Below are positions 1 to 5,135 of a DNA stretch of 5,660 nt, piece after piece. Source of the stretch: Caulobacteraceae bacterium (lineage in GTDB: Bacteria > Pseudomonadota > Alphaproteobacteria > Caulobacterales > Caulobacteraceae). The position numbers were made by a program, and so were the translations under genes. A model generated the notes under the pieces. It saw nothing but the letters and a program-made list of their open reading frames with translations, made no database searches and had not been told where the DNA came from. The stretch's first letter is position 1. Each line of letters starts with the position of its first letter. Where the stretch lies: NCBI GenBank assembly GCA_020852035.1, contig JADZBR010000221.1:1-5660 (forward strand), read 5' to 3'.

Positions 1-314
1 GCCACCAGCTCGCGCGGATCGACCGAGACCCCCGGCGCCAGCACCACCCCCAGATAGTCGCACAACGGCGCCCCGGCCGGCAGGGCGGTGACGGCGCCCA
101 GCTTCAGGCCCAGGAACCCACGCGCCTCGCCGTTCTCGTGCAGCACCGCCACGCTCAGGTGCGAGGGCGCGCCGCGGTGGGCGCGCTCGACGGCGCGGAC
201 CCACTCCGGGGCCAGGAAGGCGGTGTCCAGCGCCGGGTCGGCCGCCTGCCACGCGGACCACTGCGCGGCCTGCTCGGCCGTCAGCTCGTCGGGGCGGATG
301 AGGTCGATCTGCAC
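1..314 (-). CDS. CelD/BcsL-like GNAT-family acetyltransferase, N-terminal part (cut by the left edge)
   Basis: The visible 104 residues are the N-terminus of a protein resembling the CelD/BcsL-type GNAT acetyltransferases. These act in cytoplasmic acylation of polysaccharide or sugar precursors; the Caulobacter holdfast enzyme HfsK belongs to this wider group. Seen here: an opening IDLIRPDELTAEQ, then TAFLAPEWVRAVERA near residues 32-46, resembling the P-[FL]-[LS]-PEW-x3-V motif of these proteins, and PAGAPLCDYLGVV around residues 80-92, matching their G-x-PLxDY segment. The catalytic acetyl-CoA-binding part would lie beyond the edge. The GTG at 314 was chosen because it sits one residue before the conserved opening. 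No clear Shine-Dalgarno precedes it, and the frame stays open upstream for at least 75 bases, so the start is uncertain. It is divergent from the AGE gene. The family call rests on pattern memory; the exact substrate cannot be told. Confidence 0.68.
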   Translation of the reverse strand, partial: MQIDLIRPDELTAEQAAQWSAWQAADPALDTAFLAPEWVRAVERAHRGAPSHLSVAVLHENGEARGFLGLKLGAVTALPAGAPLCDYLGVVLAPGVSVDPRELV

Positions 315-416
315 GGGCGGGATGCGGGTCCGGCGACAGGGAGGCCAAGCCCATAACCCGCCAACCGTTTCCGCGAGGTTGCTTGGCGCGGGCGTCGGCG
401 TGCTATCGATCGGGCG
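315..416. promoter_or_regulatory. Divergent intergenic region with probable promoter for the AGE gene
   Basis: This 102-bp gap must hold promoters for both flanking genes. On the plus strand TTGGCGC (384-390) is followed after 11 bases by GCTATCGAT (402-410). The first box fits the -35 part of the Caulobacter housekeeping consensus TTGaCgS-N10-14-GCtANAWC. The second fits only its first four bases. The -10 hexamer TATCGA ends 7 bases before the AGE start codon, so transcription would start at or next to that codon. On the minus strand GGTTATGG (358-351) is a weak -10 candidate for the acetyltransferase gene, with no convincing -35. Both are motif matches only. Confidence 0.45.
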
Positions 417-1499
417 ATGAGCGCCTCTCTCGCCGACGCCGCCGCCTTCGCCCGCAGCTGGCTGTTCGACGAGGCGCTGCCGCTCTGGGCCGAGCGGGGG
501 CTGGACCCGGCCGGCGGCTTCCACGACCAGCTCGACGATGCGGGCCAGCCGGTGGCGGCGCCCAAGCGCGCGCGGGTGCAGGCCCGGCAGGTGATGGTGT
601 TCGCCGAGGCCGGCCGGCTGGGCTGGGGCGGGGACTGGCAGGCGCAGGTGGCGCACGGGCTCGCCTTCCTGCGGGCGCAGGCGGTGGACGGGCTGGCGCC
701 GACCACCTTCGATCCGCCGGGGCCGATCGACCTCTACGACCAGGCCTTCGTGCTCCTGGCGCTGAGCTACGACCCCGGTGAGGACGCAGTGGGCGAGGCG
801 GGACGGCTGTGGCGGCGACTGCAACAGCGCTTCGCGGGCGATCCGGGGTTCCGAGAGCCGCCCCCGGCGCCCTTTCCGCTGCAGGCCAACCCGCACATGC
901 ACCTCTACGAGGCGGTGATGGCCTGGCGGGCGCTGAAGCCCGCCGCGCCCTGGCGCGAGGCGGCGGCGATGATGCGGCGGCTGGCTCTGGAGACCTTCGT
1001 CGATCCGGCTAGCGGCCTGCTCGGGGAGTACTTCACCGCCGATGGCGAGAGCGCCGCCGACGAGGTATGGCCGGGGCACCAGTACGAGTGGGGCTGGCTC
1101 TTGCTGCACGACGCGGAGGGCTCGGCCTCGGCGCAGGGCGTCGGCGAGCGGCTGATCCGGCTGGCCGGCGAGCTGGGCGTCGACCGGGCGCGGGAGGCGG
1201 TGGTCTTCTCGCACCGCCGTGACGGGCGGGTGATCGACGGCGGCGCGCGGCTCTGGTCGCAGACAGAGCGGCTGCGGGCGGTTCTGGCGATGCAAGCGCG
1301 CCATCCCCGCGAGGCGCTTTGGGAGGCCGAGGCCCTGGCGGCCTTCGCAACCATCCGGCGCTATCTGGAGACGCCCGGCGGCGGGCTCTACCGCGACCTC
1401 ATGCGGCCGGACGGGACCTTTGTCGCCGAGCCCTCGAAGGCCAGCACGCTCTATCACCTGATGAGCGCGTTCCTGGTGCTGTTCGAGGCGGCGCGCTGA
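417..1499 (+). CDS. AGE-family sugar epimerase/isomerase (N-acylglucosamine 2-epimerase / mannose-6-phosphate isomerase-like)
   Basis: This 360-residue cytoplasmic enzyme belongs to the AGE family of (alpha/alpha)6-barrel enzymes. These epimerise N-acylglucosamine at C2 or interconvert aldoses and ketoses such as mannose and fructose or their phosphates. Visible family motifs in order: RVQARQVMVF (53-62) with its barrel arginine, YDQAFVLLAL (107-116), NPHMHLYEA (158-166), WPGHQYEWGWLL (218-229), LWSQTERLRA (279-288) and STLYHL (343-348). His221 and His347 match in position the two histidines taken as catalytic in YihS and AGE. The length is slightly short of the usual 370-420. The ATG at 417 has no Shine-Dalgarno, and a promoter-like -10 lies immediately upstream, so translation may be leaderless. 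The stop lies 4 bases from the convergent nucleotidyltransferase gene. Family membership is firm; whether the substrate is an N-acyl sugar, a free sugar or a sugar phosphate cannot be read from sequence. Confidence 0.9.
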   Translation: MSASLADAAAFARSWLFDEALPLWAERGLDPAGGFHDQLDDAGQPVAAPKRARVQARQVMVFAEAGRLGWGGDWQAQVAHGLAFLRAQAVDGLAPTTFDPPGPIDLYDQAFVLLALSYDPGEDAVGEAGRLWRRLQQRFAGDPGFREPPPAPFPLQANPHMHLYEAVMAWRALKPAAPWREAAAMMRRLALETFVDPASGLLGEYFTADGESAADEVWPGHQYEWGWLLLHDAEGSASAQGVGERLIRLAGELGVDRAREAVVFSHRRDGRVIDGGARLWSQTERLRAVLAMQARHPREALWEAEALAAFATIRRYLETPGGGLYRDLMRPDGTFVAEPSKASTLYHLMSAFLVLFEAAR

Positions 1500-1503
1500 G
1501 CCG

Positions 1504-2034
1504 CTAGCGGTTCGCCTTCCAGAACTCGCCCCACTCGGTGAGGAAGTCGCTGCTGGACCAGACCTTCTCTCGGCCCACCCCGTCGACCAGCTCGATGCCG
1601 TGGTCGCGGCAGGCGGCCTCTTCTCCGGGAGGCATGGTCTGGCCGGCGACCCGGTCACCGCCCTTGGCGAAGACGTGCGGGCGGATGGCGTTCAAGGCGA
1701 CGGCGACGGTGGGGTCGTCCTCGATCTCGAACTTCACCACATAGTCGACGCCGCGGATCGCCGAGACGATGGCCGCGCGGGTGTCGACGTCCTGGAAAGC
1801 CTTGCCCTTCTTGCCGCGCAGGAAGGCGTCGCCGTTGACGATCACCACCAGGGTGTCGCCGAGCGCCTTGGACTCCACGATGCAGGTGACGTGGCCGGGA
1901 TGGATCGGGTCGAAGCCGCCGGAGGTGGCGACGATGCGGCCCATGCCGTTCGCCGGGTCGTCGCGCAGGCGCTTGAACGCCTCGAGCGTCAGGACCGGGG
2001 CGTAGTTGGCGGCGTTGTAGCTGGCGCGGCTCAT
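1504..2034 (-). CDS. Stand-alone cytidylyltransferase-family nucleotidyltransferase, HldE/RfaE C-terminal-domain-like
   Basis: This 176-residue cytoplasmic protein is of the cytidylyltransferase superfamily, which joins a nucleotide to a phosphorylated sugar, polyol or pantetheine. Residues 39-48 read GGFDPIHPGH and contain the HxGH nucleotide-binding motif (HPGH 45-48). A further conserved stretch VFAKGGDR (121-128) and WSSSDFL (159-165) correspond to the FxKGGD and ISSS/SSSxFL motifs of HldE/RfaE-type heptose-1-phosphate nucleotidyltransferases. There is no ribokinase-like domain, so it is the transferase alone, with about 30 extra N-terminal residues. Its start overlaps the NIPSNAP stop (ATGA), implying translational coupling; only a weak GGTG precedes the ATG. 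A GmhB-like phosphatase in the same window makes a nucleotide-heptose role attractive. Glycerol-3-phosphate cytidylyltransferase or another sugar-phosphate activity remains possible. Confidence 0.85.
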   Translation of the reverse strand: MSRASYNAANYAPVLTLEAFKRLRDDPANGMGRIVATSGGFDPIHPGHVTCIVESKALGDTLVVIVNGDAFLRGKKGKAFQDVDTRAAIVSAIRGVDYVVKFEIEDDPTVAVALNAIRPHVFAKGGDRVAGQTMPPGEEAACRDHGIELVDGVGREKVWSSSDFLTEWGEFWKANR

Positions 2035-2357
2035 TTCACCGCCGAATAGGCCGTGGGCGACAGGAACCGGGTGTCCATGTTGGCGACGATGGGGCCGTCC
2101 TTCTCAGAGTCGGCGCGGGCGGCGATCCACTCCGGATCGGACTGGAAGGCGCCCCAGCGGGCCTCGCGGTCGGCGAGCGACTCCCAGGCGAGCATGAACA
2201 TCAGGTCGTTGCTCTTGGGACCCACCAGCGTGGTCCAGAAGCCGGCCTGGCGGATGCCGTGCTTGGCCCAGACGCGCAGGGTGTCGCGCTCGAAGCGTTC
2301 GACGAGCTTGGGCAGCTTGCCGGGCATGGCGGTGTAGACGCGCAGTTCGTAGATCAT
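2031..2357 (-). CDS. NIPSNAP-family protein
   Basis: This 108-residue protein fits the NIPSNAP family (dimeric alpha/beta-barrel, ferredoxin-like fold). Recognisable features are MIYELRVYTAMPGK (1-14), RFERDTLRVWAKHGI (21-35), the core GFWTTLVGPKSNDL (39-52) and MLAWESLADREARWGAF (55-71) followed by DPEWIAAR (74-81). The length is normal for a single-domain bacterial member. There is no signal peptide or membrane segment, so it is probably cytoplasmic. Bacterial members have no agreed biochemical role; relatives of the fold include monooxygenases and chlorite dismutase-like proteins. It is the first gene of a two-gene operon with the nucleotidyltransferase, sharing ATGA at 2031-2034. The ATG at 2357 begins exactly at the family's usual opening; the upstream GAG is only a weak ribosome-binding site. 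Confidence 0.9.
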   Translation of the reverse strand: MIYELRVYTAMPGKLPKLVERFERDTLRVWAKHGIRQAGFWTTLVGPKSNDLMFMLAWESLADREARWGAFQSDPEWIAARADSEKDGPIVANMDTRFLSPTAYSAVK

Positions 2358-2377
2358 CGGCGATGCTCTGGGCTGGA

Positions 2378-2392
2378 GAGCTAATTGAGCTC
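2378..2392. promoter_or_regulatory. Short operator-like inverted repeat upstream of the NIPSNAP gene
   Basis: GAGCT and AGCTC form perfect 5-bp arms around AATTG, 21 bases upstream of the NIPSNAP start, in an unusually A+T-rich stretch (about 2380-2417). On the coding strand TTGATT (2401-2396) could serve as a -35, but no good -10 stands at the right distance. A promoter is expected here because a repeat separates the operon from the gene upstream. Whether the small palindrome is an operator or chance is not decidable. Confidence 0.25.
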
Positions 2393-2417
2393 ACAAATCA
2401 ATGACGGAGAAAAACAG

Positions 2418-2518
2418 GTGTCATCCCGGACGGCCCGCAGGGGCGATCCGGGACCCAGGGGATGGCGTGCGCCGGCCCTGGGTCCCGGCTCTCCGCTTCG
2501 CTTCGGCCGGGATGACAC
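2418..2518. repeat. Nested palindromic intergenic repeat (GTCATCCCGG...CCGGGATGAC type)
   Basis: The outer arms GTGTCATCCCGG (2418-2429) and CCGGGATGACAC (2507-2518) are a perfect 12-bp inverted pair. Inside them CCGGGACCCAGGG (2448-2460) and CCCTGGGTCCCGG (2476-2488) form a second perfect 13-bp pair around a 15-base loop. The whole 101-bp unit could fold into a strong two-level cruciform or RNA hairpin. I recognise this as a dispersed repeat type of Caulobacterales genomes. It lies between the end of the ABC gene and the NIPSNAP gene and could end or protect the ABC transcript; it has no T-run, so it is not a classical intrinsic terminator. I see no coding potential in the gap 2358-2551. Confidence 0.85.
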
Positions 2519-2551
2519 AGATTTGGAACCTCGGCTGTTTGGGTCTTCAAC

Positions 2552-4375
2552 CTACGCCGCCGGCTCGGCGTCGAACTCGGCGACCAGGTGGCCCGGCGCG
2601 AACTCCTTCAGCTCCGGCGGGGTGAACGGCGCGGCGGGGTCCACCGGCAGGCGCGAGGGCATGAAGCGCAGGGCCGAGCGCGGATCGAGCGGGCTCGGCG
2701 GCTCGCCGGTCAGCTTCACGCGCTGACGGCCGCGCTCGCGCACGGGATCCGGGATCGGCGCGGCCGAGAGCAGGGCCTTGGTGTAGGGGTGCTGTGGGGC
2801 GGCGTAGATCTGCTCGCGGGACGCCGTCTCCATCACCCGGCCGAGGTAGAGCAACATCACCCGGTGGCTGATCTCGCGGATCACCGCCAGGTCGTGGCTG
2901 ATGAAGATCATCGCCAGGCCCATCTCCTTCTGCAGCTCGATGAGCAGGTCGAGGATCTGGGCGCGGATCGAGACGTCCAGCGCCGAGACCGCCTCGTCGC
3001 AGATCACCACCTCGGGCTTCAGGATCATCGCCCGGGCGATGCCGACGCGCTGGTTCTGGCCGCCGGAAAGCTCATGTGGGTAGCGGTTGATCAGCTCGGG
3101 CGCGAGGCCCGAGCGGCGCATCATCTCGGCCACCGCCGCGTCGCGGTCGGCGCGGCTGAGGTTCGGCCGGTAGACGGTCAGCGGCTCGGCGATGGAATCG
3201 CCGATGGTCATGCGCGGGTCGAGACTGGCCAGCGGGTCCTGGAAGACCACCTGCAGGTCCTCGCGGGCCGCGCGCATGGCCTTCTCGTCGGCCTTGGTGA
3301 TGTCCTTGCCGAGCAGGGTGACGGCGCCGGCCGTCGGCGGGATCAGGTTGAGCACCGCGCGGGCCAGGGTGGACTTGCCGCAGCCGCTCTCGCCGACCAC
3401 GCCCAGGGTCTCGCCCTTGCGCACCTGGAAATCGACGCCGTCGACGGCGCGCAGGTCCTGGCGCTTGCCGAACATGCCCTGGTGGATGGGGAACCAGACC
3501 GTCACGTCCTGCCCCTCGACCACCACCGGTGCGTCCGCCGCCACCGGCTCGATGGTTGGGCGCCCGCCGCGGTCGTCGCGGTCCAGGCGCGGGATCGCGG
3601 CCAAGAGGGCCTTGGTGTAGTCGGTCTTCGGGCTCGCGAAGATGTCGTGCACGGGGCCTTCCTCGACATAGGCCCCGTCCTTCATCACGCAGACGCGGTC
3701 GGCGAGGCGGGCGATCACGCCCATGTCGTGGGTGATCAGCACCATCGCCGTGCCGGTTTCGCGCTTCAACTCGTCCATCAGGTCGAGGATCTCGGCCTGC
3801 ACGGTGACGTCGAGCGCCGTAGTCGGTTCGTCGGCGATCAGCAGTTCCGGCCCGCCGGCCATCGCCGCGGCGATCATCACCCGCTGGCGCATGCCGCCGG
3901 ACAGCTCATGCGGATACTGGCGCAGGCGCTTCTTCGCATCCGGGATGCGCACCCGCTCCAGCCAGGTGAGGGCGCGCTTCTCGGCCTCGTCCCGGGAGAG
4001 GCCCAGGTGCAGGCGCAGCGGCTCGGCGATCTGCTCGCCGATGCGCACGTGCGGGGTCAGCGCGGTCAGCGGGTCCTGGAAGATCATGGTCATCTTCGAG
4101 CCGCGCAGTTTGTTGAGCTGGCCGGGCTTCAGGCCGATCAGTTCGGTCTCGTGCAGCTTGGCCGAGCCCGTGGCGACGCCGTTCTGGGCGAGCAGGCCCA
4201 TGACGGTCATGAAGGTCTGGCTCTTGCCCGAGCCCGACTCTCCGACGACGCCGAGGCATTCGCCGGCCTTCACGTCGAGGGAGACGCCGCGCACCGCGTG
4301 CACCAGGCCGTCGTGGGTTTTGAAATCGACCTTCAGGTCGCGGATGGAAAGGACGGATGCGGTCGGGTCGGTCAA
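2552..4375 (-). CDS. Fused double-ATPase of an oligopeptide/dipeptide-type ABC importer (OppD-OppF / YejF-like)
   Basis: This 607-residue cytoplasmic protein carries two complete nucleotide-binding domains of the peptide/nickel uptake class, normally supplied by separate D and F subunits. Domain 1 (about 7-260): Walker A GESGSGKS 45-52, Q-loop Gln100, signature LSGGMRQ 158-164, Walker B LLIADEP 178-184, His216. Domain 2 (about 284-560): Walker A GESGCGKST 328-336, Q-loop Gln379, signature LSGGQNQ 436-442, Walker B VVICDEA 456-462, His494. All residues needed for ATP hydrolysis are present, so both sites should be active. The tail has the oligopeptide-transporter segment HPYTKALLSAAP (529-540) and GEPPSPLDP (557-565), but lacks the usual CxFxxRCP cysteines. 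The start is TTG at 4375: GGAAGG lies 5 bases upstream and the homology begins just after it. No permease or binding protein is adjacent, so the substrate is unknown and the partners must be elsewhere. Confidence 0.9.
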   Translation of the reverse strand: MTDPTASVLSIRDLKVDFKTHDGLVHAVRGVSLDVKAGECLGVVGESGSGKSQTFMTVMGLLAQNGVATGSAKLHETELIGLKPGQLNKLRGSKMTMIFQDPLTALTPHVRIGEQIAEPLRLHLGLSRDEAEKRALTWLERVRIPDAKKRLRQYPHELSGGMRQRVMIAAAMAGGPELLIADEPTTALDVTVQAEILDLMDELKRETGTAMVLITHDMGVIARLADRVCVMKDGAYVEEGPVHDIFASPKTDYTKALLAAIPRLDRDDRGGRPTIEPVAADAPVVVEGQDVTVWFPIHQGMFGKRQDLRAVDGVDFQVRKGETLGVVGESGCGKSTLARAVLNLIPPTAGAVTLLGKDITKADEKAMRAAREDLQVVFQDPLASLDPRMTIGDSIAEPLTVYRPNLSRADRDAAVAEMMRRSGLAPELINRYPHELSGGQNQRVGIARAMILKPEVVICDEAVSALDVSIRAQILDLLIELQKEMGLAMIFISHDLAVIREISHRVMLLYLGRVMETASREQIYAAPQHPYTKALLSAAPIPDPVRERGRQRVKLTGEPPSPLDPRSALRFMPSRLPVDPAAPFTPPELKEFAPGHLVAEFDAEPAA

Positions 4376-4438
4376 TGCGGCCTTCCGGGGATCAGGTTTG
4401 CGCGGACCATAGCGGCGGCCCGCGCTATAAGCGACTCC
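4376..4438. promoter_or_regulatory. Compact divergent promoter region between the ABC ATPase and the GmhB-like phosphatase
   Basis: Only 63 bases separate the two divergent starts. On the plus strand GCTATAAGC (4424-4432) is a good -10 box for an alphaproteobacterial housekeeping promoter. It ends 6 bases before the GTG at 4439, placing the transcript start at or next to that codon. TTGCGCG at 4398-4404 is a -35 candidate, but its 19-base gap to the box is too long for the Caulobacter type. On the minus strand GCTATGGTC (4413-4405) is a -10 candidate for the ABC gene, leaving a leader of about 20 bases that contains GGAAGG (4386-4381). A GANTC site (GACTC, 4433-4437) lies between the plus-strand -10 and the start codon. 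Confidence 0.5.
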
Positions 4439-4993
4439 GTGCCCCAAGCCCATCTGCGCCCCGCCCTGTTCCTGGACCGCGACGGCGTCCTCAACGAGGA
4501 CCGCGGCTATGTGCACCGCGTCGAGGACTTCCACTGGATCGCCGGCGCGCGCGAGGCGGTGGCGGCGTTCAACCGCGCCGGCTGGCTGGTCTTCGTGGTC
4601 ACCAACCAGTCGGGGGTCGGGCGCGGCTACTACGACGAGGCGGCCATCGCGGCGCTGCACGAGGCCATGCAGGCCGACCTGGCTGAAGCCGGTGCGCACG
4701 TGAACGCCATCTACTACTGCTGCCAGCACCCCGAGGCCCTGGTCGACGCCTACCGCCACCATGACCCGCCGAACCGCAAGCCCAACCCCGGCATGCTTCT
4801 GCAGGCCATGCAGGACTGGCCGGTCGATCCCGCCCGCTCGCTGATGGTCGGCGACAAGGAAGCGGACATGGAGGCGGCGCGGCGGGCGGGCGTGCGGGGG
4901 GTGCTGTTCGAGGGCGGGGATTTGTTGGCGTTTTTACGACGCGAGTTCCCTTCTCCCCTTGTGGGAGAAGGTGGCGGCGAAGCCGACGGATGA
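4439..4993 (+). CDS. gmhB: GmhB-like HAD phosphatase (D-glycero-D-manno-heptose-1,7-bisphosphate 7-phosphatase type)
   Basis: This 184-residue HAD-superfamily (subclass IIIA, HisB-N/GmhB) phosphatase would remove the 7-phosphate from heptose 1,7-bisphosphate in nucleotide-heptose synthesis. Motif I is FLDRDGVLN (11-19, nucleophile Asp13, acid/base Asp15), motif II VVTNQSG (53-59), motif III lysine in NRKPNPGM (Lys114), motif IV VGDKEAD (137-143, Asp139 and Asp143). All catalytic residues are present. The zinc loop differs from Escherichia coli GmhB: CCQHP (94-98) and HHDPPNRKP (107-115) replace CPHHP and CDCRKP. The start is GTG at 4439, the first start codon before the fold; there is no Shine-Dalgarno and a -10 box lies just ahead. 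The open frame continues upstream antisense to the ABC gene, which is a GC artefact. Residues 170-184 are encoded by an intergenic repeat and are unlikely to belong to the enzyme core. A related sugar-phosphate or histidinol-phosphate activity is the main alternative. Confidence 0.83.
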   Translation: MPQAHLRPALFLDRDGVLNEDRGYVHRVEDFHWIAGAREAVAAFNRAGWLVFVVTNQSGVGRGYYDEAAIAALHEAMQADLAEAGAHVNAIYYCCQHPEALVDAYRHHDPPNRKPNPGMLLQAMQDWPVDPARSLMVGDKEADMEAARRAGVRGVLFEGGDLLAFLRREFPSPLVGEGGGEADG

Positions 4994-4997
4994 GGGG
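4946..4997. repeat. Dispersed intergenic palindromic repeat overlapping the phosphatase 3' end
   Basis: CCTTCTCCC (4949-4957) and GGGAGAAGG (4963-4971) are a perfect 9-bp inverted pair around CTTGT. They are followed by a small CGGC-GAA-GCCG hairpin (4975-4985) and then GATGAGGGG. This order matches a very common dispersed repeat of Caulobacterales and other alphaproteobacteria. It supplies the last 15 codons and the TGA stop of the phosphatase gene. The hairpin lacks a T-run, so any terminator role is uncertain. Read in another frame it also supplies a false N-terminus (from 4959) for the downstream membrane-protein frame. Confidence 0.8.
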
Positions 4998-5135
4998 TCG
5001 AGCGGGCTTCCGAGTCTGGGGCTCCGACAGCCGACGTTGTCGCGTGAAAGCGGTTGCCAACCACGCCCGCGCGGTTCTCTCGTAGGTGGCAAGCTTCGCA
5101 ATATTCTAGTATGCGTGTTGCTGATAGGTAGAGAA
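4994..5135. other. Junction between the GC-rich backbone and a lower-GC segment
   Basis: No gene is supported here. The left part is the tail of the repeat and GC-rich sequence; from about 5095 the composition turns A+T-richer (AATATTCTAGTATG around 5100-5112). That stretch could hold the -10 of a promoter for the membrane-protein gene, but no -35 is convincing. TTGCCA (5054-5059) and TGGCAA (5087-5092) form a loose inverted pair that I do not consider meaningful. I see no integrase gene, tRNA or duplicated attachment site. Confidence 0.4.

Noticed and set aside
88..420. Plus-strand frame opposite the acetyltransferase gene
   Set aside because: Its low-complexity translation has no motif, whereas the minus strand gives a clear CelD-like N-terminus.
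905..1354. Minus-strand frames inside the AGE gene
   Set aside because: They are arginine-, serine- and alanine-rich shadows with no domain or start signal, opposite a well-conserved enzyme.
1488..1510. Hairpin GCGGC/GCCGC and the palindrome CCGCTAGCGG at the convergent gene ends, as a bidirectional terminator
   Set aside because: The stems are only 5 bp each and there is no T-run on either side. The sequence is mostly coding and GC-rich, where such short palindromes arise by chance.
2588..4438. Very long plus-strand open frame antisense to the ABC ATPase gene, continuous with the phosphatase frame
   Set aside because: Its translation is compositionally skewed (rich in H, R, A, G, Q, D and L) without recognisable motifs, while the opposite strand has two full ATPase domains. 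It is a typical high-GC antisense artefact; only the part from 4439 is real.
4376..4762. Upstream extension of the ABC ATPase frame by 129 codons
   Set aside because: The extension runs antisense through the phosphatase motifs and has no homology. The TTG at 4375 has a proper Shine-Dalgarno and begins just before the first ATPase domain.
4959..5135. Longer N-terminus for the two-helix membrane protein
   Set aside because: Its first residues (MWEKVAAKPTDEG) are a translation of the dispersed repeat in another frame, and it overlaps the phosphatase gene. An internal GTG with AGG upstream fits better.
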